This document shows, piece after piece, positions 32,136-43,156 of a stretch of DNA of 64,000 nt. The notes beneath the pieces are model-generated. The model saw only the letters and a list, made by a program, of their open reading frames with translations. It did not search any database and was not told the origin of the DNA. Position 1 is the first letter of the stretch. Each line of letters begins with the position of its first letter. The stretch covers positions 1,098,501-1,162,500 of the forward strand of contig JAJTWR010000305.1 of assembly GCA_021613335.1 (NCBI GenBank), written 5' to 3'. The position numbers and the translations under genes were made by a program. This DNA is from Whitmania pigra (Eukaryota > Annelida > Clitellata > Hirudinida > Haemopidae).

Positions 32136-33784
32136 TGATAATTATAATATTTATCCTGTTAATACAATGGTCACCTATAGTAACAAATTACAAGAGATCC
32201 ATTTTAGCAAAGCAAGGAAAATGCATTTCAAGCTGGTAATATTGGAACCACTGACCGGAAGTTGGAGGTAGCTCTTTCTTCTGTACCTCTTCTTCTCTTT
32301 TTCCTGGAGTTCTTTGAGTGCAAATTGCTTGTAATAGTCGATCAGAGAGGCTATCTGTTGGTTATGGTACAGAATATAAGTATATAATATGAGTTTTATT
32401 AACAATTATTCTTGTAAATATTGTAAGTATATAATATGAGTTTTGATAACAATTATTCTTGTAAATATTGTAAGTATATAATATGAGTTTTGATAACAAT
32501 TATTCTTGTAAATGTTGTAAGTATATAATATGAGTTTTGATAACAATTATTCTTGTAAATATTGTTTCATGTAATTGAGATGTCTTCCTTTTTAAGAAGT
32601 AATGATTGCTCATGAAATCATATAAATAATCGTTAATTGATATTGATAATAATAGTTAATTAATAAAAGTATCCCAATTACGTGAAACAATGATTCAAAA
32701 CATTTGCATTAGCAAATTTTACGATAACAAATGCACAAACCCTCTGTGCATGGGGATTCACTTGATCAGGCCACCCACCAGAAGCTAAAAATAAGCAATA
32801 ATTTCACATAATACAAGTACTGAATTGTGCAGAAATTATTGCTACGCCCACTAATTAAAAAATAAATGTAATTTTAAAAAATAATTTAATTTTTGCTTAA
32901 AGAATGCAAAGGGATTAAAAACATAAGAAGTTAACAAATGTTTAAATAAACATCAGCATTTCAACAATACTGCATTTCAAAGTACTGGATGAGCATTTTC
33001 TGTTTGAATTCATTTATACTCACAGACTGACTGGTCCTTGATGCCAACATCCCTAGAAGTCCACCTACAGAAGCCACAAGCCAGGTAGAAAGCCTTCCTC
33101 GGAGTGCCCGGACCCTCCGAAGTGGGGTCTTCCATCATGACGGAGGTTGCCCTCACCGACAGGGCATTGTTACAGCTGGGACAGTCGAAACAGCTGGCAC
33201 ACCTGGTGATGAATCAAAGAAACATGGTTTTGAAAATAGTTTATTGATTTGTTATGAACATGGTTTTACAAAGGGATGCCTTTTTTTGTGTTTCACACTG
33301 TAATATTGGAATTTAAACTTAGACTTTGCACACATGACAAAGGATATTTAACCGACAAATGATGCGTATAAAGTACTACTGAATTAAAGATTACACAAAA
33401 ACCTGCTAATAAAATTTTGCTCTTTTATTCAACGACTACTTTATGAGTTTGCCATTGCGATTCTACAAACCTGTTCTTTCTCGCCTTTGCCTCAGCTGCC
33501 GGCATATTTTCCAGGCAGTTGGGGCAGTACAAGGAATCCACCTTTAAAATGTTAATATAAATTAATACAAATAAAGTGTAATAATATAATAAATATAATC
33601 TTAAATATCCAATGTCACTATATCCAGACAACATAGCGAATGAGATAACTAGACTTACTTCGTGGAAGACGCATAATTTTGACCTCAACTCCAAACAATG
33701 TCTACAAAAGGCCAGTTCACAGAGTGGTGCAATAGCTCCATTAGAAACATATTTTACGCAATCCGTGTTCATAAACGTAGCCAT
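28368..33784 (-). CDS. DCTN4: Dynactin subunit 4 (p62)
   Basis: Fourteen minus-strand exons: 33784-33659, 33541-33471, 33202-33024, 32784-32741, 32354-32256, 31095-31034, 30643-30534, 30240-30131, 29958-29885, 29696-29642, 29507-29406, 29244-29156, 28776-28698 and 28496-28368. They encode 442 residues (human 460). The N-terminal cysteine-rich zinc region is complete: [25 protein letters not shown] and [12 protein letters not shown]. Then come '[12 protein letters not shown]', 'DKYGFG', '[20 protein letters not shown]' with C..CEHNLC, 'PEVRIMSLP', 'VVLTLTNP' and '[12 protein letters not shown]'. DCTN4 is part of the dynactin pointed-end complex that links dynein to cargo. Intron 5 (31096-32255) is almost entirely a tandem repeat. 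A SINE sits in intron 12. Confidence 0.95.
28930..29112 (+). mobile_element. tRNA-like SINE (family 1) in DCTN4 intron 12
   Basis: The best-preserved copy. Box-A-like region GGTTAGCCGAATGGGTT, 'cctgcatacggcggtaatga', box-B-like TGTTCGAAACCC, 'ctatataaatggttaca' and the end 'ctgacgctatgcatgtgtcg'. It lies antisense to DCTN4, 40 bp before exon 12. Confidence 0.75.
31099..32170. repeat. Compound tandem repeat filling DCTN4 intron 5
   Basis: About nine units of 114-154 bp: a conserved 'tttatcctgta.ggacaaaggtccccgatagt' block (starts near 31091, 31227, 31341, 31477, 31617, 31750, 31904, 32049 and a decayed one at 32151), 'atatcaa.gatgataatgac', and a variable (AAT)n/(GAT)n run. The conserved block strictly alternates between GTAAGG and GTAGGG in the first eight units, so the basic unit is a dimer of about 250-300 bp. 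Read on the minus strand the block carries the exon 6 acceptor (TTACAG|GATAA). Confidence 0.92.
32378..32565. repeat. 47-bp tandem repeat in DCTN4 intron 4
   Basis: Four near-identical copies of 'gtatataatatgagtttt' followed by 'aacaattattcttgtaaat'. The first differs by ATTA for GAT. Confidence 0.9.
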
Positions 33785-34168
33785 GTTTCCCTGTGTTTAT
33801 TTTTAAAATATCAAGCTCATCACCGGAGTAAATAGTCGAGACTGCACATTATAAACAGATTTGATATTGTTTTAATATTGTTATTTAAAATATTTTTAAT
33901 TTCTAATATTAAAAACCTTTAACAATGCATTAATCCACAAATTACATGCAATGGTCTGGCTTTGCAACAAATTTTGTATCAATCTATAATTAATATTTAT
34001 TTGTAATAAACAAATTAATTTTAAATTTTAAATAAAGGTAAACATGTAAATGTTTTGCTAATTCATAAAGTAACACTTTGGCAAAGGTTACTTTGACATT
34101 GTTTACTTTCCCTGATAAACGATATTGGGTGCGTTGTCTGCCATCTGTCCGAAATTTAAAAAAGGAAG
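33785..34168. promoter_or_regulatory. Likely shared promoter of DCTN4 and MRPL17
   Basis: 384 bp separate divergent start codons of two housekeeping genes. It is AT-rich and has no other feature. Inferred from arrangement only. Confidence 0.45.
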
Positions 34169-35561
34169 ATGCTGAGGATTGCTTTCAGAAACCGTCACCG
34201 TAACTTGCCCAAGGCTGAGGGGCCCTGCAGTGGCCCTACGGGCAGAATAAACAGGCTAAGAAGGATGGTGACGGATTTATTTAGATACGAAAGAATTGAA
34301 GAAAAAGCATTTTATCTGGATGAAGCCAGGGGCTATGCTGAACTGGTTCGTGGATTTTGTTGGTGAAGTACCATTGTTTAGCTTAAAGAGTGATGTACAA
34401 TTTTTGCTAACTGTTATTAAGCTAACAATTAGCTTTTGCCAATTGCCAACTGAAATTATTTTGATTTCATTTGATATATGCTCATTTAAAGATCATCATG
34501 GAAGCTCAAAAGCATGGAGACAAACACAAACCAACGATGGAAATGCTTGATTATTGGATCTTGGTTGGTATGATTTTCATTTAACTTGCAAATTATAATA
34601 TGGGTTATTATTATGGTAATGAGTTATTTAATTAATCTCAAACTTGTTAAACAACCAAAATAATAACAAGCAAAAATTAAAGAAAAGGGATGTTATTATT
34701 ACGAAATATGCATTCTTGACCTAAGAATTGATTTGCATTGGATTTGTAACCAATAACAAGTCAATTTCAAATTGATATGATTGAACATATTTGCCTAAAG
34801 TTTGTTGTTCTTCACTGCAACTTTGATTAACTTGTAAATACTTAAACCCAGCCTTCTTATTTAATGAGTAAAAACTTGCAGTAAAACTTATATTTCCATG
34901 TTGCATTCAACATTTCTCCAGTGTTTGTGGTTGGACTTTAGATCTTTAAACAAATGGGACCATTCCTAATGTTTTCATTATAAATTAGCAACAATATCGG
35001 CTAGTTTTAGCAAACCATCACAAACACTCCGTCAGTCATCTATGAGATTTCTCGATTTTTATACTCTTTAGGAGAAAGACATAATCCACAAGCTGTTCAA
35101 GGATCTCGTCCCGAGGTACGCAAACCAAGATAAATGCTTCACACGATTGGTACAGTTACCAAGAATTTACCCTGGCAAAGCAATTTCTTTGGGAGTCCTT
35201 GAACTCAAAGGTGAGAGGCCACTTTGCATCATTTTTGGCTCATTTATAATCATCAATCCACCGGATTTTGGCTTGTCATTCCCATAGCACATAAACGAAC
35301 AAATTGTTATTCTTATTACCTTTAATTAGGGAAAGTATTTTGGATTATAAAACTATTTCTCTCTTGCAACTATCAGGAAACCCTCTCCCGTCGATGATTC
35401 CGAAGCAGCCCCAGTTAAAAAACAGCATAATCAACGTCTTGTTGGACGAAGTACGAAAGGAATCAGAAGGAAGAATTCAACAAAAGAAGCTCGAGTTGTA
35501 CAACTCCAGCCGGAAGATGTATCCAGAGAACGGAGAGGAGGATGAAGGAACAAGCGTCTGA
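34169..35561 (+). CDS. MRPL17: Mitochondrial large-subunit ribosomal protein bL17m
   Basis: Four exons (34169-34345, 34492-34563, 35072-35210, 35377-35561) encode 190 residues (human 175). Family features: a glycine-rich start leading to 'RINRLRRMVTDLFRYERIE', 'DEARGYAEL', 'LDYWILEKDIIHKLFKDLVPRY', and the 'CFTRLVQLPRI' plus 'AISLGVLELKGNP' end of the L17 fold. A charged C-terminal extension rich in Lys and Glu follows, as in other animal bL17m. It assembles in the 39S subunit near the exit tunnel. The start at 34169 is the only ATG before the conserved block. Confidence 0.92.
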
Positions 35562-36727
35562 TTGCCACGACATATAAACTGACCCTCACCTCAGTTTGCA
35601 AGTTGCTTTCATTAAATGCCAAAGGAATGTCCCACTGTGTGTTTAAGAGATTTTCATAATAGATTTATTGGAAGATTATAAAATATTTTACTGATGATGA
35701 TGTATAACCAAAAGTTTGTAAGGATGGAAACATTTTAATGGGAACACATTATGCAGTTTAGGAGATAAACACAGAAAGAATGATCACGAATATGCAAATT
35801 AGACCATATCCAGTTAACGAAAAATATGAATGGCTATCTATCAGCAGCTGATGGAAGCAACAATCAAAACTGAGCCAATCAAATATCTTCTCTAAATATA
35901 GATTCCTAAACAAAGTAGTGGTAAGTCATAAAATATCCTTTTAAGACAAATGCATTTCAGTTGGCTTAAGTATATAAAATTCTTAACAAGTGGATGAACA
36001 ATGAAGATATTAATTGAACAAAACTTTTCATGGAGATATTATAATCACGATAACAACGAAGCACACGATCTAACAAATTAATCGAACCATTTGTCGTCTG
36101 AGAATCATGATCAAAATCAAAAACAGCAATCAATAATCATTAACGTATTCATAATCAAAACGAGGAGATTGCCACGATAAATTGATAAAAATCCATCGGC
36201 CAAGAGCGTCTCTTAATTTATTGTTGAGATTAAACAATTAAAAAAAATGAATGAAGTCAGCAAATAGATGTCAACTACTGGATAATGAAAGATTAAAAAT
36301 CAAAACAACGAAAGTGTAACTATGCCTTGAAGAAATGCAACTAATGGAGGGCACCTACAGTGTCATGAGTAGATGCAGAGGCAGCAGACGCCACCAGGCA
36401 TCGGTAATTGTCAGGAGAAACGATGTGAGAACAAAACCGCTAGGTTTAGGAGAGGTTTACAGAGTGTTTACAGAACAAAACATCCTCACCATCTTTCTTT
36501 ACATCTTGGATTTAAGAGGCTTTCAACGTTAATACTGGGAACTCATGTTAGATAGCATTGCACTAGATTTTTTTTACACTTCTGAATAACATTTGACAGT
36601 AACGATTACAATTCGACGGTGGTTGCAGAAAATGATGGTATCATAGTATCGACGTATTATAAGACTTCTAGCTTGTAAGTGCATAACTCAAATGAAACCT
36701 CGAACCGTGAGCGACAACCCGAACCAC
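35562..36727. other. Convergent intergenic region
   Basis: Contains the MRPL17 3' UTR and the 3' flank of the death-domain gene. Two small plus frames at 36335-36555 overlap each other and show no family resemblance. Confidence 0.5.
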
Positions 36728-38691
36728 TTATGACTTCAGGATGCTTATGAGATCAGGCCTTCCTATCTTTTCGAGAGCGGAGGTTAGGAATTCAAGACTC
36801 CCTTCGCTGTTGCTGGACCTGGATTCCCTCCAAATCCAGAGCATTCTGAAGGCACCTTGATAGTTCATCGACCCCTCGGATGTCATGATGTCGGAGACGT
36901 CTTCTTTTGGGACTTTCAATTCCTTGGCCAGTCTGTCCCAGAAGTCACCAATCTTTTTAGCAAGGAAAAGGAGATGCCTGTCATCGAGGGCTCCTGGAAA
37001 TGGAGATGCATTTACAATTTAGTTAAGACCTCGAGACACACCTCTTCCCACAGCAACCGAGGATGCTATCGCTATACAAATGCACTTATTATTATCATTG
37101 TAGTTAAGGCATTCGTATTTGCAAGACCGCAAGTTGTTACCGGCATCGATCGACTCACCGCCTTCCGGGCTGGCAGGTTCGGCAGCAGGAGGGGAAAAGG
37201 GGGAGGATGCTGCAGCTTCAAGATTTTGATCCTTTAAGACAACGGGGGAACTTTCGGCGGCCGAAGCACCACTCTCGCTACTTGTCGTCCTTGCCCTCAT
37301 CACGGGCCCTGAGCTTCGGCTGCTCCTCGGAGGGGTCTCTCGGGCCCTCGACGATGCACCGGGGGTGGCATCCTGCTCGGGGTTGAGCGACTTGCCAATG
37401 CTGGAGAGGTCGAAAAGGTCATCCTTGGAATCGCCTTGAATATAAACGAACATTCAGAACTAAAGTGATATTCGTGGCGATCTTAAAAATGAAGAATATG
37501 CTGACGATAATAATAATGATCATCATAATAGTAATAATAAGGTTAATAGTATATTACGACATTGAGACAATAATAATTATAACTTAAAATAATTCATTGA
37601 TTCAATCACCGATGCATAAATAAATAATCTTACGGTGGAGGATGGTGTCGACTTTATCGACGAGATCACTCAGACCCAGACTTCTCAGCGCAGGAGTTAA
37701 TTCATCCACGACAAATGAAGTCCCCTTTAGTTCCTGATAAATATTATTAGAAAGCCTTTTAAACTGTACTATTTTAGAATATTAATAATACTTGAAAACA
37801 CATTATAATGGACTGGTAAAAATGTAAATATGCTATGACGAATAAAACAGAGACAACCAGCTATGGCAGCAGTTTAACTACCTTCCAACTCATGAGACTT
37901 TTGTAAGGTTGCATTAGAGGACTCTGTTTTTCGATAAGTTTAATCTCTCCTTCGACCTTTTCCTTATCCAGTCCTTCGGTCAGCAACAGGAACAACTCCT
38001 TCCATCTCGCTCCGAGAGGTCGGCAGATCTCACGAAATATTTTGTTGGTCTTCAGGATGTCTGACTGCGCCGTCAGTACCTATGAAAGCGAGTCAGCCCC
38101 AAAATGCAAATACAAGAAATATAGTTATTTGCTTTCCATAGACAAATTTTTCTAAAACAAACCCTGTCAGACAATTGATTGGATAAACTCGATTCGATTG
38201 ATTCCAATTTCTGGCTAAAAACGTCACGGACATCATTCTCAAGTCTCGAAAAGTGAATTTGCATTTGTTGATTGATATCCTCTTGTATCTGGAGAGGGCA
38301 TTTAGAAATTCCAATAAAATTATCACTTTGCCATAGGCAAATACATACGTACAACAATTGCGTTGCGAACAATTATACGAACAATTACTTCGCAGCAGTT
38401 ACACAAGTAATCGAGTCGAGTTTAAAATTAACTGACTGCTAGTAAGCGATTAAGAACAAATTCGTTATGGAACTTTTTAATTTCGTTATTTAAAGTTTAC
38501 TTTGCCATAAATGTATTGTCCACAGTTGCTGCGCAGAGACAATGCTAAATGAATCATTGAATTGAAAATAGTTTGACGTAAATTCTAAAAATGTCCACCT
38601 CTTTGGCGATTGCTGCTCCATCTGGCAATTCTAAATCTTCATCAATTTCTTCGGTTTCCACGAATTTCTCGTCTTTCTTGTCGTCTGCCAT
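36728..38691 (-). CDS. Two-death-domain protein, family not identified
   Basis: Six minus-strand exons (38691-38599, 38288-38163, 38079-37882, 37733-37634, 37434-37159, 36993-36728) encode 352 residues, all in phase. Residues about 1-31 are acidic (MADDKKDEKFVETEEIDED). Residues 32-73 look like a coiled coil (QMQIHFSRLENDVRDVF...). Residues about 80-170 fit a death domain: 'ICRPLGARWKELFLLL', 'VEGEIKLIEK', 'PYKSLMSWKE', 'ALRSLGLSDLVDKVD'. Residues about 175-265 are a Ser/Pro/Ala-rich linker. Residues 266-352 are a second death domain: 'LAKKIGDFWDRLAKEL.VPKEDV', 'FRMLWIWRES', 'SALEKIGRPDLI'. No kinase, ankyrin, TIR or membrane segment is present. It is probably an adaptor in apoptosis or innate immune signalling, inferred from the domains alone. 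Confidence 0.8.
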
Positions 38692-41600
38692 TGCTCGGTG
38701 CCACTAAATATCGTTTCGCTATTGACGGTTCTGAGTAAACACAGGCAAAATTCCGAGGCCTAAGTTCAGCAGAAGAATTTAGATCTCAAATAATATAACT
38801 CGCTAAATTTGGACTTTCTACACAATTAAAGCTGCAAGTAATTTGAAAATTCCTTTACAAAATTTTTGTCGTCTGCTTGCGAAGCGCACTGCTAACTTTT
38901 TACTATCTTTTCTAGCCTTTTCGAGCAATATTTTGCAGCGAGGCTTCGTTTAACTGTCAGCAGAACTACCTACTACGACTTGTGTTGGCTAGTCTAACCA
39001 GGCGAAGGAATCAAGCGTCCACCATGACTTAATTGCTGAACTAATTGGGGTAACTCGTACCTAGCCCAAACAAATGCTCTTAAAGAGTTCGTAAGAACAA
39101 TGCAAGACAAAGAAAACAATTTGTTTTAAAATTTCTTGTAGCAATTAAAATTGACTCCAAATCAACAAAAAGCTTTGAACGAAAGCGTCACAACAGAATG
39201 CAAGTCGTCTTCGAACCTGTGAAACAATTATTAAAAATATATTGCAAAATTGTATAAAAATACCTTGAAAACAATATTGGAAAGCACTGATACGAGAACA
39301 AATCTGATTAGGTATTCAAAACAATCATTCAATATATTTATAAAATGGCTATAAAATATATGAAATTGTGAAGTGCACAAAATGACTAGCAGTAAAAACA
39401 AGTTAAAAATTACAGCACCAATGTCGAGGCATGTCATCAATCAGCAAAACCACTGGTCAGCAACAAGTATGACCTCGTACATAAATCTCGATTTTTACAA
39501 GTCATGGCATCACTTGGCTTATCAAGCGATCATGAATTTTACAATCCATTAGAAATATCAACAATGATTGCCAACATCGGAAAAACGATCTTTACCATAA
39601 AGGCTTGATTCCTTGTCAAAATCTATGTCATTATTGGCATTAGCAAGATAATCATCACCATTACTAGCCAAGGTCTCTGCCTAGCATTAGATCGATAGCA
39701 ACAAACATAGTAATAACAAATACTATGCCATTAATCCATTGATTGCACATCTCAAATATCTAAAGAAGGAAAACTGAAAAATATGGATTTTTTTGAAACT
39801 TAAATTAACTGCGAAAAAGAGAAATTTGCATCAATAATAAAGGAAAACTTTAACTAACTGAAACAAATTATTGAATTCTTAAATAACATAATATAACATG
39901 ATATCAAAATAGTATGAAAAGAAAAATAAAATATTGAGATTATCATTGGATATGATAGCTTAATCAATGTCGTAAATATTTTCATACATTAGCTGCTGCA
40001 TCCAAGATGGGAGGTAATAGCTCTTAAACTACAAAAACAACATTTTTACACATTTTCTTCGATCAAATTATGTTTTTATTTTTATGAAATTTAAGATAAA
40101 TACTTTTAGGAATTAAACTTCTGCATCGTATAATGCTATAAAATTGATAAAAACATTAAACCGTGCGTGCAGAACCTATGTTACGTCGACAGCTTGCAAT
40201 TTGGAGTCATGGCAGCAACAATAACACATCACAGAAATAATATGCAATGCCGTCATACATGCTGCATGATGCGATGTCGTTATCACAATCCTTATTGCTA
40301 AATCTTAAAGCTGGGCTGACAGCACACATCCACATTTTGCAATAGCACTTGGATTACTTTGCAGAAATATAGACTAATAAATCATCACTGTAGATACATA
40401 AAATATGAAAAACATAGATACCCAATCTATCACTATGAATACGTAAATATGTAAAACATAGATAAATATATCATCACTACAAGTATATATACACATAAAG
40501 CAATGACAAATTCATCATTAAGAATCAAGCATCGTCTGACTAAAAAATCAATTAATGGTTATGAATGGTAATAAATGGATATGAAGCTGTTTTGACATGA
40601 GTATCAACAACCTCTCAGACTTAGATGACCCTCTGGTCATTTACCAGGATATTGATGGCAAAATTATTTAAAATGAAATTAATTAACATCATTAAGCACA
40701 TGACTGCAACTATGACTAATTCCATTTCCATTAAAATATAATAAAATACTTTCTTACGTATTCGTAACTCCTTCAGATTCATAAATAATTAATTTCAAAA
40801 TAATAATAATAATAATAACAATAATAATAGTAAATTTATGTGACTCGAATAATCTATTAGAGAACATTATTGTCAAATAATTATAAGTTGATTTGCAACG
40901 TGCACCAAGCTGGTCTGCAATGTTGCCATTAAGCAAAGAGGATTAACATGGTTGCTTCATCCGAATGCTTGAGATCGTGATCAAACAAAATGGTTTGTGA
41001 AAATACAATACATAATTCACAGAAGACATTGGGAAACAATCCGATTCTAGATTTCAAATAAATCTTAAGCCACGGCAAGTTAAACTAAGCATCTTCAAAA
41101 CGAGCGCCGAACCTAATGAAGACTTAGAACTTCAAAGCCATCCCTACAAAGCGACATCAAAATCCAAAGATCATAATCCATGAGAAACTTGATTCCAAAT
41201 CTCTGGGAAGGCTAGGATCTAAGGCACTCTATCGACTAAAATAATAGTGTACATATTAGCCATTATTAAGTCATCTCTTTGGCGGCCTATCATCATTGAG
41301 AACTTATATCATATTATCCAGTTGCATAAAAGTCATGTTATGCACTTACTTCAATTGCTTTCTAAATAATAGACAGTTAATTCTTATAAAATTGATTTAA
41401 TTTACTTTGCAAAATAATAAAAATTAGAATAATCATTGCATATTATATTAATAATAAAAGATAATAAAAAATAATAATAAGGATGGTGATAAAAGAGACC
41501 ATCCTCATCACCACGAACACCATACTTCACAATGCCTTAATGCTTGCAGCTTGAGGCAATAACTATGAAGATGATGAACGATGCCAAAATCAACTTCAGG

Positions 41601-42529
41601 AGCCATTCAGTCAGGCCCAATAGCAATACCATCCTATCCTATTTCTGATGAGCTAGAACAAACAGTGATACAGTGATTGGCTTGTAATATAGACAATCCA
41701 CACAGAGTGTGCCTGAGTGGTCAATCAAATAATTTAATCTAATCACATTATCCTAACGACTAACGATCGCAACGATCTTGTTATTGTTGTTAATTAAACA
41801 TGTATAAACTCTAATTTACGTCTTATGTGACACACACGATCAAGCATCCCAACTCACTTCCAATGAACACATGCCTCGACAGGTTGGTGCCACACGTCCG
41901 AATAACCGAACGTTTTAATACAAAAAATACCTTACTGGCATAGAATACGATAAAATATAACCTGTGGATATTTCCCAAGGTAATAAAAACAGAGATACAA
42001 AATAACTCGACGATGGAATGCAGACAAAATGCCCAATAAAATTGGATTGAAATCCTTGAAAATCAAATGAGAATATAAGAAATCATGAGTCCTGCTTAAG
42101 AGCCTGGCATTACCTGATCTGGTACAATGGCCAAAACTGCTACTACCTAAGCCCTAACTCAGAACCCACAGATGAAAAATGGGCACACTCGGCAGCAAAA
42201 CGACCAATTGACCGCGGAACATAGGCAATGAAAGACAAAATTTAGCAATGAAGATGCAAGAACCTCTTTGGCAATGAAACTCCGTTCTTCTCCTTCGACG
42301 GCAAGCGACCATTCAAGATGCCATGCCACAAATCCATATTCGATACAAGAGATGAATCCAAACTAGCCTCGAAGAGGAAGCCAACACGACGGTAAGCAGT
42401 AAAAGAATGTTATCATCGGTGCAGTCAATGTCGGACGTTCGACATATCAGCTCTAACAAGGCGACGTTCGCGCTTAACAAATATGTCTCCGAAGACAAAA
42501 ATGTGCCTCTCGACTAGTCAGAGCAAGCG
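38692..42529. other. 3.8 kb without recognised genes
   Basis: AT-rich (about two thirds A+T) with scattered short simple runs (AAT at 40800-40830, 41450-41480). No conserved coding stretch, mobile element end or RNA gene was found. Part may be the long 3' UTR or last introns of the RBM33-like gene on the minus strand. Confidence 0.45.
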
Positions 42530-42612
42530 AACGACGCACAAGGGAGTCAGAATCACGACCGAGAGGTTCCAGATGAGTGAATGATCTGCCTTGACGTACT
42601 TCTTGATCTTTG
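42515..42612 (-). CDS. Candidate last exon of the RBM33-like gene
   Basis: The minus strand reads, after AACAAAG, 'IKKYVKADHSLIWNLSVVILTP' and soon a stop. This resembles the final alpha-beta part of the RBM33 RRM (FHRHMIDLSHINVALI). The phase does not agree with the preceding donor (phase 2 at 43157), so a small exon or another splice site may be missing. Confidence 0.3.
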
Positions 42613-43156
42613 TTGTTGGCTGTCTAATCATCATCCAGCAGAAACAACAAGTGAGATAACTATTTACAACTACAATGCACCTTCAGTCCACATCTAATCT
42701 GATCCAACTAATTACTGTTGACATCATAAATAATATTGTCATACAACTTCTAACAGGTTCCTTAATGTCAAAGTCTACTCTTTCCGTTAGGACTCGTATC
42801 ATCATCAAGACTACTTCCACCATTCACTATTATCCAGGCAGCTCCTCAGAGATCAGACAAAAGGACGGAGATGACAGAGTACTCGATGGTGCTCCTGGCA
42901 ATGGGGGAATTGATAATGGTCATGAATTAATAATGTGATTAACATACATGAATAACGAATTATGCCAAACGACTCGTACAATCGATAACGAACATTCAAC
43001 AGTAAGCCAGGCAAGGTATCGACCATGTAAGTAATATTGCACAATCAACGGTACTAAATCGAGCATAATCACAAAAATGACGTCGAGATCTTTCCTTGGA
43101 CTCGAACGGACGGCCTCCCGGCACCGAGGCCGTCGAAGGTATCAAAAGAAACGTAC

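Noticed and set aside
31407..32239. Open frames of poly-N, poly-Y, poly-I in the DCTN4 intron
   Set aside because: They are translations of (AAT)n/(GAT)n repeats, open on both strands because the repeat lacks stops.
39231..40936. Minus-strand frames of 60-69 residues
   Set aside because: AT-rich random frames with no start context, splice signal or similarity.
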